In this document: in pieces, positions 32,190 through 39,165 of the stretch
Position numbering within the stretch: position 1 is the first letter of the stretch
Layout: each line of letters starts with the position of its first letter
Assembly: GCA_031550975.1 (NCBI GenBank)
Contig: JAVBOC010000002.1
Location: forward strand, 1 to 56,668
Direction: 5' to 3'
Length of the DNA: 56,668 nt
DNA from: UBA947 sp031550975
Lineage (GTDB): Bacteria; Cyanobacteriota; Vampirovibrionia; Gastranaerophilales; Gastranaerophilaceae
Made by a program: the position numbers and the translations under genes
The notes under the pieces: generated by a model
Told to the model about the DNA's origin: nothing
What the model saw: only the letters and a program-made list of their open reading frames with translations
The model's database searches: none

Positions 32190-33692
32190 ATGAAAAGAAT
32201 TATATTTGGAATTTTAACTTTATTATTATGCGCTCAGAACGCACAAGCAATGAGCGTTGATGCCTGGGCAGACAAATACATCGCACCGGTTTCTGATGCG
32301 GCGGCAAAGGTAATCTTTTACCCTGTAACCATCTTTGGTTCTGAAGTTCCGGTAGTTATCTTGTGGATTTTGTTTGCAGGATTGTTCTTCACAATCTATC
32401 TTAAAGGAATTGCATTCACAGGCTTCAAACACGCGATTGATGTGTTAATCAAACCGGCTGACACCAGCGGTGAAGGCGGCGAGGTCTCCCCTTTGGGTTC
32501 TTTAATGACGGCGCTTTCCGGCACAATCGGGCTCGGCAGCATCGCAGGCGTGGCTATTTCAATCTCAATCGGCGGCCCTGGTGCAGCGTTTTGGATTTTG
32601 GTCGGCTCAATTTTGGGGATGTCATTAAAATTCGTTGAAGCAGCACTTGCTGTAAAATATCGTAAATTTAACGCCGACGGCTCAATCTCCGGCGGCCCTA
32701 TGCACTACATGGCACATGGTTTAACCAGAAAAAAATTACGCTGGTTAGGACAACCGTTGTCAGTAATCTTCGCAGTTCTATGTATCGGCGGCGGTATCGC
32801 AGGCGGCTGTATGGTTCAAATTAACCAAGCGGCGGCGCAAATGGTGAACTCCACAGGCGGGGTTGCAGGAGCGCTCGGCGGATTAAAATGGTTAATCGGT
32901 TTAATTATGGCGATTGTCGTCGGTATGATTATTATCGGCGGAATCAAAAGCATAGCAAAAGCTGCCGAAATGTTAACCCCGTTAAAGATGGGGGTTTATT
33001 TAATTTCCGCACTTATCGTAATCGTTTTAAATTTCAAATTAATCCCGCACGCAGGTGCGATAATTGTAAAACAAGCTTTCCGTCCGGACGCAATTTATGG
33101 CGGTATGTTCGGGGCAATGATTATGGGCTTGCGTCGTTCTGTTCAATGTAACGAAGCAGGAACGGGTTCTGCGCCGATTGCTTATGCATCAGCAAAAACC
33201 AACGAGCCGATTTCACAAGGTTTTGTGGCACTTTTAGAACCATTTTTAACAGGTATTATGTGTATGCTAACAGCGTTTGCGATTGTAATAACAGGCGCTT
33301 ATAAATTAAACGCAGGCGCGACTTCAGGTATTGAAATGACTTCAGCAGCGCTTTCGACTTCTATGTCATTCTTCCCGAAAGTTTTAGCAATAATCGTGTT
33401 GCTTTATGCGCTTTCGACAATGATTTCCTGGGCATATTACGGCCAAAAATCCTGGAACTTCCTCTTTGGCGAAGGTCGCAAAAGAACGCTTACTTTCCAA
33501 TTTATCTATTGTGCTTCAATCGTACTTGGCGCGATTATGAACATCACGTCTATTATCAATCTGACGGATGCGATGATGATTGCGATGTCAATTCCAAACA
33601 TCATAACAATGTATATTTTAGCGCCGGAAATCAAGCGTGACTTGGAAGTTTACTGTCAACGTTTTAAATTAGGAGTCTGCCGTGCCAAATAG
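32190..33692 (+). CDS. Sodium:alanine (glycine) symporter, AGCS family
   Basis: The 500-residue protein matches the AGCS/AlsT family, which imports alanine or glycine with sodium. Family signatures are GEVSPLGSLMTALSGTIGLGSIAGVA, FNADGSISGGPMHYM and NEAGTGSAPIAYASAKTNEP. About ten hydrophobic segments follow. The N-terminus (MKRIIFGILTLLLCAQNAQA) looks like a cleavable signal peptide ending in AQA, which is seen in some family members. The start at 32190 is preferred over the 15-residue longer frame because of the promoter position. The next gene, an ACT protein, starts within its last codons, so the two are coupled. Confidence 0.92.
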   Translation: MKRIIFGILTLLLCAQNAQAMSVDAWADKYIAPVSDAAAKVIFYPVTIFGSEVPVVILWILFAGLFFTIYLKGIAFTGFKHAIDVLIKPADTSGEGGEVSPLGSLMTALSGTIGLGSIAGVAISISIGGPGAAFWILVGSILGMSLKFVEAALAVKYRKFNADGSISGGPMHYMAHGLTRKKLRWLGQPLSVIFAVLCIGGGIAGGCMVQINQAAAQMVNSTGGVAGALGGLKWLIGLIMAIVVGMIIIGGIKSIAKAAEMLTPLKMGVYLISALIVIVLNFKLIPHAGAIIVKQAFRPDAIYGGMFGAMIMGLRRSVQCNEAGTGSAPIAYASAKTNEPISQGFVALLEPFLTGIMCMLTAFAIVITGAYKLNAGATSGIEMTSAALSTSMSFFPKVLAIIVLLYALSTMISWAYYGQKSWNFLFGEGRKRTLTFQFIYCASIVLGAIMNITSIINLTDAMMIAMSIPNIITMYILAPEIKRDLEVYCQRFKLGVCRAK

Positions 33693-33963
33693 TCATCACA
33701 TAATTGTAACAGTTCACGGGGTGGATAAAGTGGGGATCGTAGCGTCAGTGACAGCACTGCTCGCTCTGTTGGAAGTCAACATTGAAGATATTAAACAATC
33801 GCTGGTTGGGGGGCATTTTGTTATGTTTATGCTCGGCAACATTGAGCACTCAAAACATCCGTTTAAAGAAATTAAAGAAGCCTTGATTGAACGCGGCAAA
33901 GAACTGGGAATGGAAATCTGGGTTCAGCGCAAAGAGCTTTTTGATCAAATGCATCAGGTGTAG
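33682..33963 (+). CDS. ACT-domain regulatory protein (GcvR-like / UPF0237)
   Basis: This 93-residue protein is a single ACT domain: HIIVTVHGVDKVGIVASVTALLALLEVNIEDIKQ, then a second strand-helix-strand half. Free-standing ACT proteins of this type bind amino acids and modulate enzymes or transport. The start is GTG at 33682, with GGAG ten bases upstream and an 11-base overlap with the alanine symporter gene. Co-translation with an amino-acid importer fits a sensing role; that link is inference. Confidence 0.88.
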   Translation: MPNSHHIIVTVHGVDKVGIVASVTALLALLEVNIEDIKQSLVGGHFVMFMLGNIEHSKHPFKEIKEALIERGKELGMEIWVQRKELFDQMHQV

Positions 33964-33979
33964 TTCTCATTTCTTTTAT

Positions 33980-33987
33980 TGTATAAT
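33980..33987 (+). promoter_or_regulatory. Promoter of gmk, leaderless arrangement
   Basis: TG-TATAAT, then six bases and the ATG at 33994. No Shine-Dalgarno is present. Confidence 0.6.
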
Positions 33988-33993
33988 ACTTAC

Positions 33994-34545
33994 ATGCAAA
34001 AACAGTTATATGTAATTTCAGGCCCGTCAGGTGTCGGCAAAGGCACAGTGATTAAGGAATTTCTGAAACGAAATCCTCGGTTTAGTCTGTCGATTTCTTG
34101 CACAACCCGCTGCCCGCGAGAAGGCGAAGTCGACGGAATTAATTATTTTTTCCTAACGCATGAAGAGTTCAGAGACGCTGTTTCAAATGGTGAATTCCTT
34201 GAATCAGCAGAGTTTGCAGGAAACCTTTATGGTACAAAAAAATATTTTATCGAAAAATCTCTTGAGCGCGGCAACGACTTAATTTTAGAAATTGATGTTC
34301 AAGGTGCGTTGCAGGTAAAAGACAAACTTGGACAAGACGCGGCTTTGATTTTTATTCTTCCACCATCATACGAGGAATTGGAAGCACGCCTTCGCGGCCG
34401 CAATACCGAGGACGAAGAAACAATCAAGAAACGCCTCAATATTGTAAAGCGCGAACTTGAATTATCCGAACAATTCGATTATAAAATAGTTAACGATAGT
34501 ATTGAAAATGCAGTTTCGGAACTTGAGAAAGTAATCAGCGACTAA
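33994..34545 (+). CDS. gmk: Guanylate kinase
   Basis: Guanylate kinase phosphorylates GMP to GDP with ATP. The P-loop SGPSGVGKGT is at residues 8-17. The GMP-binding STTRCPREGEVDGINYFF-like segment (SCTTRCPREGEVDG) and the lid ARLRGRNTEDEETI follow. The length of 183 residues is normal. The frame could begin at TTG 33979, but this lies in the -10 box, so ATG 33994 is chosen. The gene is followed by a palindromic repeat and then coaBC. Confidence 0.96.
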   Translation: MQKQLYVISGPSGVGKGTVIKEFLKRNPRFSLSISCTTRCPREGEVDGINYFFLTHEEFRDAVSNGEFLESAEFAGNLYGTKKYFIEKSLERGNDLILEIDVQGALQVKDKLGQDAALIFILPPSYEELEARLRGRNTEDEETIKKRLNIVKRELELSEQFDYKIVNDSIENAVSELEKVISD

Positions 34546-34553
34546 TAACTTTC

Positions 34554-34643
34554 TGTCATTCCGGGCTTGACCCGGAATCTTCCACCGTTAAGGTTTGCAT
34601 GAGCCGCACAGGTGGAAGATCCTGAATCAAGTTCAGGATGACA
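34554..34643 (+). repeat. Composite intergenic palindromic repeat (TGTCATTCCGG/TCCTGAAC family)
   Basis: It begins TGTCATTCCGGGCTTGACCC and ends GATCCTGAATCAAGTTCAGG. The interior has CTTCCACC and its inverse GGTGGAAG. It occupies the gap between gmk and coaBC up to the ribosome binding site. Confidence 0.85.
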
Positions 34644-34669
34644 AGAAGGGAAACCAAACAGGAAAACAA

Positions 34670-35845
34670 ATGTTAGAAAATAAAACAGTTTTAATAGGTA
34701 TCACAGGCGGCATCGCGGCTTACAAAATCTGCGATTTAATCCGCATGTACAAACGCCAAGGAGCTGATGTTCAAGTTGTTTGCACCCCAAATGCACTGAA
34801 TTTTGTAACCAAATTAACCTTACAAAGCCTTAGCGGAAATGATGTTGCCGTGGAGCAGTTTGAAGTCGAAGAATTTAAGCCCGAACACATCTCCTGCGCG
34901 GACAAAGCAGACATTATGGTAATCGCACCGTGCAGCGCAAACACTCTTTCAAAAATCGCTAACGGTTACTGCGACAACCTTTTAACGACAATAGTTTGCG
35001 CATTTAATAAGCCTGTTTTAATCGCACCTGCGATGAACTGCAACATGTGGGAAGACGAAATTATCCAGGAAAACTTAAAAAAACTCGAAGCCCGCGGCTA
35101 TGAAATCCTAGAGCCTGAAAGCGGCTTCCTCGCTTGCGGCGCACACGGTCAAGGACGCTTATGCAAAGTTGAAAAAATCTATACTAGAACCGTCGAGATT
35201 GCGCGAAATTTAAACCGACTCAAAGGCAAAAAAATTGTAATCACCGCCGGCGGAACAGTCGAAAACATTGACCCTGTGCGATATATTTCAAACCATTCAT
35301 CGGGGAAAATGGGGGCAGCACTGGCAAAAGTTGCGTTAAGCCAAGGCGCAGATGTGGTTCTGATTGACGCAAAGCAACATTCCGCGCTTACTCTAAAAAC
35401 AGCTGTGGAAACCCACGCCCCAAGCGCGGATTGCATAATTATGGCAGCAGCTGTAGCGGATTACCGACCAAAAACCGTTGCAAAAGAAAAAATTAAAAAA
35501 AGTCATTGCGAGCGTGAGCGAAGCAATCCAGAATCAATTACTTTGGAACTTGTCCAAAACCCTGACATACTAAAAAGCCTATGCGAAAACAAGCGCGAAG
35601 GACAGATTATCGTCGGCTTTTGCGCCGAGAGTGAAAATCTGCTTGAGAATGCAAAAATAAAAATCCAAAACAAAGGCTGTGATTTTCTTATTGCAAACGA
35701 TATTTCGCGTACAGACATCGGGTTTGGCAGCGACCAAAACGAAGTTATAATCCTTGACAAAAACCTCAACATCAAAGAAATCGAAAAGGCTTCAAAAACA
35801 ACCGTTGCCACAAAAATATTAGAGGAAATTTTCCCTACTTCCTGA
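34670..35845 (+). CDS. coaBC: Bifunctional phosphopantothenoylcysteine decarboxylase / phosphopantothenate-cysteine ligase
   Basis: CoaBC makes 4-phosphopantetheine from phosphopantothenate and cysteine. The flavin-dependent CoaC half has GITGGIAAYKICDLIR, catalytic-region HISCADKADIMVIAPCSANTLSKIANG and PAMNCNMW. The CoaB half starts near residue 185 with VITAGGTVENIDPVRYISNHSSGKMG. Residues about 278-287 (SHCERERSNP) are encoded by half of a GTCATTGCGAG repeat and replace a variable loop between KEKIKK and ITLELVQNPDIL. The start at 34670 follows AGGAAAAC. It overlaps the convergent unknown gene by 11 bases. Confidence 0.95.
   Translation: MLENKTVLIGITGGIAAYKICDLIRMYKRQGADVQVVCTPNALNFVTKLTLQSLSGNDVAVEQFEVEEFKPEHISCADKADIMVIAPCSANTLSKIANGYCDNLLTTIVCAFNKPVLIAPAMNCNMWEDEIIQENLKKLEARGYEILEPESGFLACGAHGQGRLCKVEKIYTRTVEIARNLNRLKGKKIVITAGGTVENIDPVRYISNHSSGKMGAALAKVALSQGADVVLIDAKQHSALTLKTAVETHAPSADCIIMAAAVADYRPKTVAKEKIKKSHCERERSNPESITLELVQNPDILKSLCENKREGQIIVGFCAESENLLENAKIKIQNKGCDFLIANDISRTDIGFGSDQNEVIILDKNLNIKEIEKASKTTVATKILEEIFPTS
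35502..35531 (+). repeat. Half GTCATTGCGAG repeat, in frame within coaBC
   Basis: GTCATTGCGAG, a seven-base spacer and CGAAGCAATCCAG match the left half of the complete element at 32072. It is translated as part of CoaB. Confidence 0.88.
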
Positions 35846-36533
35846 GTTTGTAATCGCTTTTGTTTAAATATGCGTTTTCAATACGTGTTAATTCACCATC
35901 CCGGCTGCTAAATACCTGATCATTTGGTGAAATTGAAATTATGTCGAAATGGTTTCTTATATCACTTGGAGAATAAGGTTTGTCGCCTTTTCTATATAAT
36001 TTTACAAAGTATGTGTCATACGACAAATCGTGAATAAACGAACAATGAGTACTGTTTGTGTTATAACCTCCGGCTTGCCCAACAAATACTGAAAAATCCG
36101 CATTGTTATTTTTCTTAAAATATTTTTTTAAGAAGTTGTATAAACGCAGACTTAAAATATTTTCTTTATTCCAGTATTCAGATTGGCGCTGGTTCCAACC
36201 CCCAATAATAAGACCTTTGGTTTTCTGTTCAGATATCGCTTTTAGTCCCGCATTAGTCTTACAGGCTGCGAATTCATTATAGTGTTCATCAGCTTTATCA
36301 AACATAGTACCGGGGAATAAGTGAAAAATATGGTTGGCTTTTTTCTTCTTGAAGACCCCGCCAATGCAATAATATAAGCCCTCCGTTACAGCTGACTCAT
36401 CAAACCTTTTGACCTTGTCTTCTGTGCATAGTGTTATTGCAGAATTTAATAATTTGGAATATTCATGAAGATCCACGAATACAATTCTGGATTTGAAATT
36501 GGGGTTATTGTTGTTTATAGAATTTACTTGCAT
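35835..36533 (-). CDS. Unknown protein with Asn-rich N-terminus
   Basis: I do not recognise the family. The 232 residues begin MQVNSINNNNPNFKSRIVFV, an Asn-rich segment with a NFKS motif like those at the start of other unknown proteins in this window. The body is mixed alpha/beta with LIIGGWNQRQSEYW, FSVFVGQAGGYNTNSTHCSFIHDLSYDTYF and a basic C-terminus. There are no membrane helices and no signal peptide. No clear ribosome binding site is seen. It is convergent with coaBC and divergent from the NIF3 gene. Its absence from familiar families suggests a lineage-specific protein. Confidence 0.6.
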   Translation of the reverse strand: MQVNSINNNNPNFKSRIVFVDLHEYSKLLNSAITLCTEDKVKRFDESAVTEGLYYCIGGVFKKKKANHIFHLFPGTMFDKADEHYNEFAACKTNAGLKAISEQKTKGLIIGGWNQRQSEYWNKENILSLRLYNFLKKYFKKNNNADFSVFVGQAGGYNTNSTHCSFIHDLSYDTYFVKLYRKGDKPYSPSDIRNHFDIISISPNDQVFSSRDGELTRIENAYLNKSDYKLRK

Positions 36534-36574
36534 TGGTGAAATAAAAATCCGTAAACATAAAATTTTGCCATCGC

Positions 36575-36603
36575 TTGACGGAAAAATTTAAAAAAGTTAA
36601 TAT
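36575..36603 (+). promoter_or_regulatory. Promoter of the NIF3 gene, leaderless arrangement
   Basis: TTGACG (36575-36580), 17 bp, TAATAT (36598-36603), then six bases and the ATG at 36610. Confidence 0.7.
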
Positions 36604-36609
36604 GTATAA

Positions 36610-37440
36610 ATGGATATTTATAAAATCGCTCAGATAATTGAAGAATTTGCGCCGTTAGAACTGGCTGAACCGTGGGATTTTTGCGGACATCTGGTGGAAT
36701 GCGTGAGCCGGTGTTCGCCGGCATCGTATTGCGAGAGCGATACGAACAGGGCGAACCCTACGAAGCGCCGTTGCGACGAAACGAAGTGTAGGAGCGAAGC
36801 AATCTGTGATTGCACAGGCGCTGGCAAGGCGGAGGTTAAAAAAGTTATGCTCGCTTTAACCGTAACAGACGATGTCGTTGCCCAAGCGCGAGAGAACAAT
36901 TGCGATATGATAATTTCCCATCACCCGCTGTTTTGCGTACCGATTGATTATAAAAACATCCCGATTTATTGCGCGCACACGAACCTCGACCAAACCCAGG
37001 GCGGCACAACTGATACATTAATTAAAACCTTAGGACTGGAAAAAACCATCTGTCATTGCGAGCAAAGCGAAGCAATCCAGTCTTTTGCAAGATACGTTGA
37101 ATTTAAAAACTCTATGACAATCGATGCCTTTGTCCAGAGATTAAAAAACATCTCAAACAATGTGCGGTTGGTTAATAACAAAGGGGCTTCAACGATTAAA
37201 AAAATCGCCTTTTGCGCAGGAAGCGGCTCGGATTTCATTGAGGAGGCGACCGAAGCGGGTGCGGATGCTTTTGTTACAGGAGATTTAAAATTCCACACAG
37301 CGCTTGATAGCAGGATTGTTTTGTTTGATGTGGGACATTTTGAGAGCGAGATTCCGGTGTTAAAAGTTTTGGAAAACTTGTTGAAAGGCAAGGTTGAAGT
37401 GGTTTTTGCTGATGAGAGCAGTCCTTTCTTGACATGCTAG
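36610..37440 (+). CDS. NIF3-like (GTP cyclohydrolase I type 2 homologue) protein with repeat insertions
   Basis: NIF3/YbgI proteins are toroidal dinuclear-metal proteins of uncertain activity. The conserved parts are LAEPWDFCGHLV, MLALTVTDDVV, MIISHHPLF (metal-binding His pair), AHTNLDQTQGG and the C-terminal AFCAGSGSDFIEEATEAGADAFVTGDLKFH and FDVGHFESE. Two stretches do not belong to the fold. Residues about 30-74 are a Cys/Arg/Ser-rich peptide encoded by palindromic DNA, and residues about 148-157 (HCEQSEAIQ) are encoded by half of a GTCATTGCGAG repeat. The frame stays open through both. The length of 276 is otherwise close to the family. A consensus promoter for the tRNA region lies in its last codons. 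Confidence 0.85.
   Translation: MDIYKIAQIIEEFAPLELAEPWDFCGHLVECVSRCSPASYCESDTNRANPTKRRCDETKCRSEAICDCTGAGKAEVKKVMLALTVTDDVVAQARENNCDMIISHHPLFCVPIDYKNIPIYCAHTNLDQTQGGTTDTLIKTLGLEKTICHCEQSEAIQSFARYVEFKNSMTIDAFVQRLKNISNNVRLVNNKGASTIKKIAFCAGSGSDFIEEATEAGADAFVTGDLKFHTALDSRIVLFDVGHFESEIPVLKVLENLLKGKVEVVFADESSPFLTC
36697..36831 (+). repeat. Palindromic repeat cluster in frame inside the NIF3 gene
   Basis: TCGTAT with ATACGA, AGGGCGAACCCT, and GGAGCGAAGCAATCTGTGATTGC make a chain of small inverted repeats of intergenic type. It interrupts the conserved link between GHLV and the KKVMLAL strand. Confidence 0.65.
37052..37080 (+). repeat. Half GTCATTGCGAG repeat, in frame within the NIF3 gene
   Basis: GTCATTGCGAG, a six-base spacer and GAAGCAATCCAG match the left half of the element at 32072. 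It is one base shorter in the spacer than the copy in coaBC. Confidence 0.88.
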
Positions 37441-37456
37441 CTTGAACGAATATAAT
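37429..37456 (+). promoter_or_regulatory. Consensus promoter for the structured RNA and tRNA-Gln
   Basis: TTGACA (37429-37434), 16 bp and TATAAT (37451-37456). Both boxes match consensus perfectly, the strongest promoter in the window. Confidence 0.8.
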
Positions 37457-37463
37457 AAGAAAG

Positions 37464-37611
37464 TAACCCTAATGGGGCGTCGCCACAACAAACAAGCAGT
37501 AGCAAAGCGTTGCGTAGTTTGATGGGTGCAAAGCCCCGGCAGACTTAACGAAGAATGAGTTTTAGTCCGCCGTTTGGAGAAATCCAACGAAAACTTTAAA
37601 ATTGAATACAT
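37464..37611 (+). ncRNA. Putative structured RNA co-transcribed with tRNA-Gln
   Basis: Between the consensus promoter and the tRNA are 148 bases without an ORF but with nested complementarity. GGGGC pairs with GCCCC, CAAAC with GTTTG, GCAA with TTGC, CGGC-A-GACT with AGTC-C-GCCG, and TTGGA-GAAA-TCCAA is a hairpin with a GNRA tetraloop. TGGGGCGTCGCCA at 37473-37485 is identical to the first 13 bases of the tRNA. The GGGTGCAAAGCCCCGG stretch faintly recalls the c-di-GMP-I riboswitch core but other required parts are missing. It may be a small RNA or a 5-prime leader removed by RNase P. Confidence 0.4.
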
Positions 37612-37683
37612 TGGGGCGTCGCCAAGCGGCAAGGCACCTGGTTTTGGTCCAGGCATTCGGAGGTTCGAATCCTTCCGCCCCAG
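37612..37683 (+). tRNA. tRNA-Gln (anticodon TTG)
   Basis: The 72-base cloverleaf has acceptor arm TGGGGCG/CGCCCCA with discriminator G, D arm with AAGCGGCAAGG, anticodon stem CCTGG/CCAGG with loop TTTTGGT (anticodon TTG) and T loop GGTTCGAATCC. The CCA end is not encoded. A terminator follows four bases later. Confidence 0.97.
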
Positions 37684-37686
37684 AAA

Positions 37687-37722
37687 AAAACACCTTGAAC
37701 TTTTGTTTTAAGGTGTTTTTTT
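37687..37722 (+). terminator. Intrinsic terminator after tRNA-Gln
   Basis: AACACCTT pairs with AAGGTGTT around a loop and is followed by seven T residues. Confidence 0.88.
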
Positions 37723-37773
37723 GCGGAGTGGTTCGAACCTTGGTGAGAATCGCGCAAGCGAGCAGAGTGCGAA

Positions 37774-37820
37774 GTGCTGGCTTAATTGGTCGGCTGTCCG
37801 CAGGACTAATAAGCCAGCAC
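37774..37820 (+). repeat. Isolated large hairpin between tRNA-Gln and tag
   Basis: GTGCTGGCTTA pairs perfectly with TAAGCCAGCAC, and the stem continues inward (GGTC with GACT). The surrounding 200 bases contain no gene. CTTCCGCCCC at 37887-37896 repeats the 3-prime part of the tRNA. Confidence 0.65.
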
Positions 37821-37909
37821 GGAGGCACGTCTAACGCGAGCGCAGCAAGAACTTTTTGAAAAGTCCGTAAAATTCTGCGTGTGTGTCTTCCGCCCCGGTT
37901 CAATTTTTA

Positions 37910-37918
37910 TGTTAACAT
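37910..37918 (+). promoter_or_regulatory. Extended -10 promoter of tag, leaderless arrangement
   Basis: TGT-TAACAT, then six bases and the ATG at 37925. No Shine-Dalgarno is present. Confidence 0.6.
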
Positions 37919-37924
37919 TGTCTT

Positions 37925-38497
37925 ATGGAAAAACTTAAACGCTGTGCTTGGGTTCCGGATAACAACCCTTTATATGAAAAATATCACGACCAGGAGTGGG
38001 GCGTGCCTGTTTATGATGACAGGAAACTCTTTGAGATGCTTATTTTAGAAGGCGCGCAGGCGGGACTCAGCTGGGAAACAGTGCTTAAAAAAAGAGAAGG
38101 CTACAGAAAAGCTCTCAAAAATTTCGATGTGCAAAAATGCGCCAAGATGAGCGACACAGAGCTTGAAGCGCTCCTACAAAACCCTGAAATTATCAGAAAC
38201 AGACTAAAGATTTTTTCTGTGCGCAAAAACGCTCTTGCTTTTATTGAAATCCAAAAAGAGTTCGGCAGTTTTTCAAATTATCTATGGAAATTTGTGGATA
38301 ACAAACCAATAATGAACAATTTTACGTCCCCTTCGCAGATACCCGCTAAAACCGAAATCAGCGACAAAATTTCCAAGGATTTAAAAAAACGCGGGATGTC
38401 TTTTGTCGGTTCCACAATTATTTATGCGTACATGCAAGCTGTCGGGTTGGTCAATGACCACACCGCAGATTGCTACAAATTTGCTAAGGAGGAATAA
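37925..38497 (+). CDS. tag: DNA-3-methyladenine glycosylase I
   Basis: Tag removes 3-methyladenine from DNA. The 190-residue protein has the family N-terminus RCAWVPDNNPLYEKYHDQEWGVPVYDDRKLFE, the EGAQAGLSWETVLKKRE core and the C-terminal FVGSTIIYAYMQAVGLVNDHTADCY. Cys and His near both ends (Cys7, His21, NDHTADC) form the structural zinc site. The following secreted-protein gene starts two bases after the stop, so the two are probably one transcript. Confidence 0.96.
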   Translation: MEKLKRCAWVPDNNPLYEKYHDQEWGVPVYDDRKLFEMLILEGAQAGLSWETVLKKREGYRKALKNFDVQKCAKMSDTELEALLQNPEIIRNRLKIFSVRKNALAFIEIQKEFGSFSNYLWKFVDNKPIMNNFTSPSQIPAKTEISDKISKDLKKRGMSFVGSTIIYAYMQAVGLVNDHTADCYKFAKEE

Positions 38498-38499
38498 TA

Positions 38500-38970
38500 A
38501 TGAAAAAGATTAAAATATTAGGGATAATTTTTGCGGCGCTTATCTTATTTGTCTGCGCGGGTGAAGTAAGTGCAAAAGACGTGAGTTTTTCGCAACTGAG
38601 TAATTTCTTTGTAAAAAATAATGTGGAGCTTCAGAATTCTGAAAATTATTTTGTTGTAAAAAGTCAGAAGGAATTCTCAAACATATTTGGGATAGCGCGC
38701 ACCATGGGCAACACGGTTGAGCAGGTTGATTTTTCAAAATATTTTGTGGTCGCAGTTGTTTCAAACGCTACAAATCGGGAAACTTCCATTAAAATAAATT
38801 CCGTAACAGAAAAAAATGGTAATTTGAACATAAAGTATTCTATTAAACGCGCAAGAAAACTATCTTACACCTCAACACCGTTCATGGCAGTCAAAATCTC
38901 AAGAGGCAACTATGCCAACATAACTTTTTCAAAGGGCATATTTAAAAAAAGCATTCCGTTTGGGAATTAA
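38500..38970 (+). CDS. Secreted protein with a PrcB-like C-terminal domain
   Basis: The 156 residues start with a signal peptide (MKKIKILGIIFAALILFVCAGEVSA, cut near residue 25). The mature part has FVVKSQKEFSNIFG, VDFSKYFVVAVVSNATNRETSIKINSVTEKNG and a final FMAVKISRGNYANITF strand, which resembles the PrcB/protease-stabilising domain found in several secreted proteins. The match is moderate. AAGGAGG lies eight bases before the ATG and overlaps the end of tag. Its function is unknown. Confidence 0.65.
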   Translation: MKKIKILGIIFAALILFVCAGEVSAKDVSFSQLSNFFVKNNVELQNSENYFVVKSQKEFSNIFGIARTMGNTVEQVDFSKYFVVAVVSNATNRETSIKINSVTEKNGNLNIKYSIKRARKLSYTSTPFMAVKISRGNYANITFSKGIFKKSIPFGN

Positions 38971-39165
38971 CCTTTAAGCAGCAATCAACACAAACAGTCG
39001 AAATACCACCGGACAATAATGGTTTATGAGCTCATGGTGTTTTTATTTTATTTGCATTAGTTTACAATGTGTCTAAAATTTTTATTTTCTGCTAATATTA
39101 TATTCTAAAAAATATTTCCTGATTTTATTTGATATTGCTGTTGCAAGATAATGAGGCGTAATTAA

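Noticed and set aside
37464..37611. c-di-GMP-I riboswitch
   Set aside because: Only the GCAAAGCC-like core is similar; the 5-prime GGCAAACC and 3-prime pairing parts are missing and a tRNA, not a coding gene, follows.
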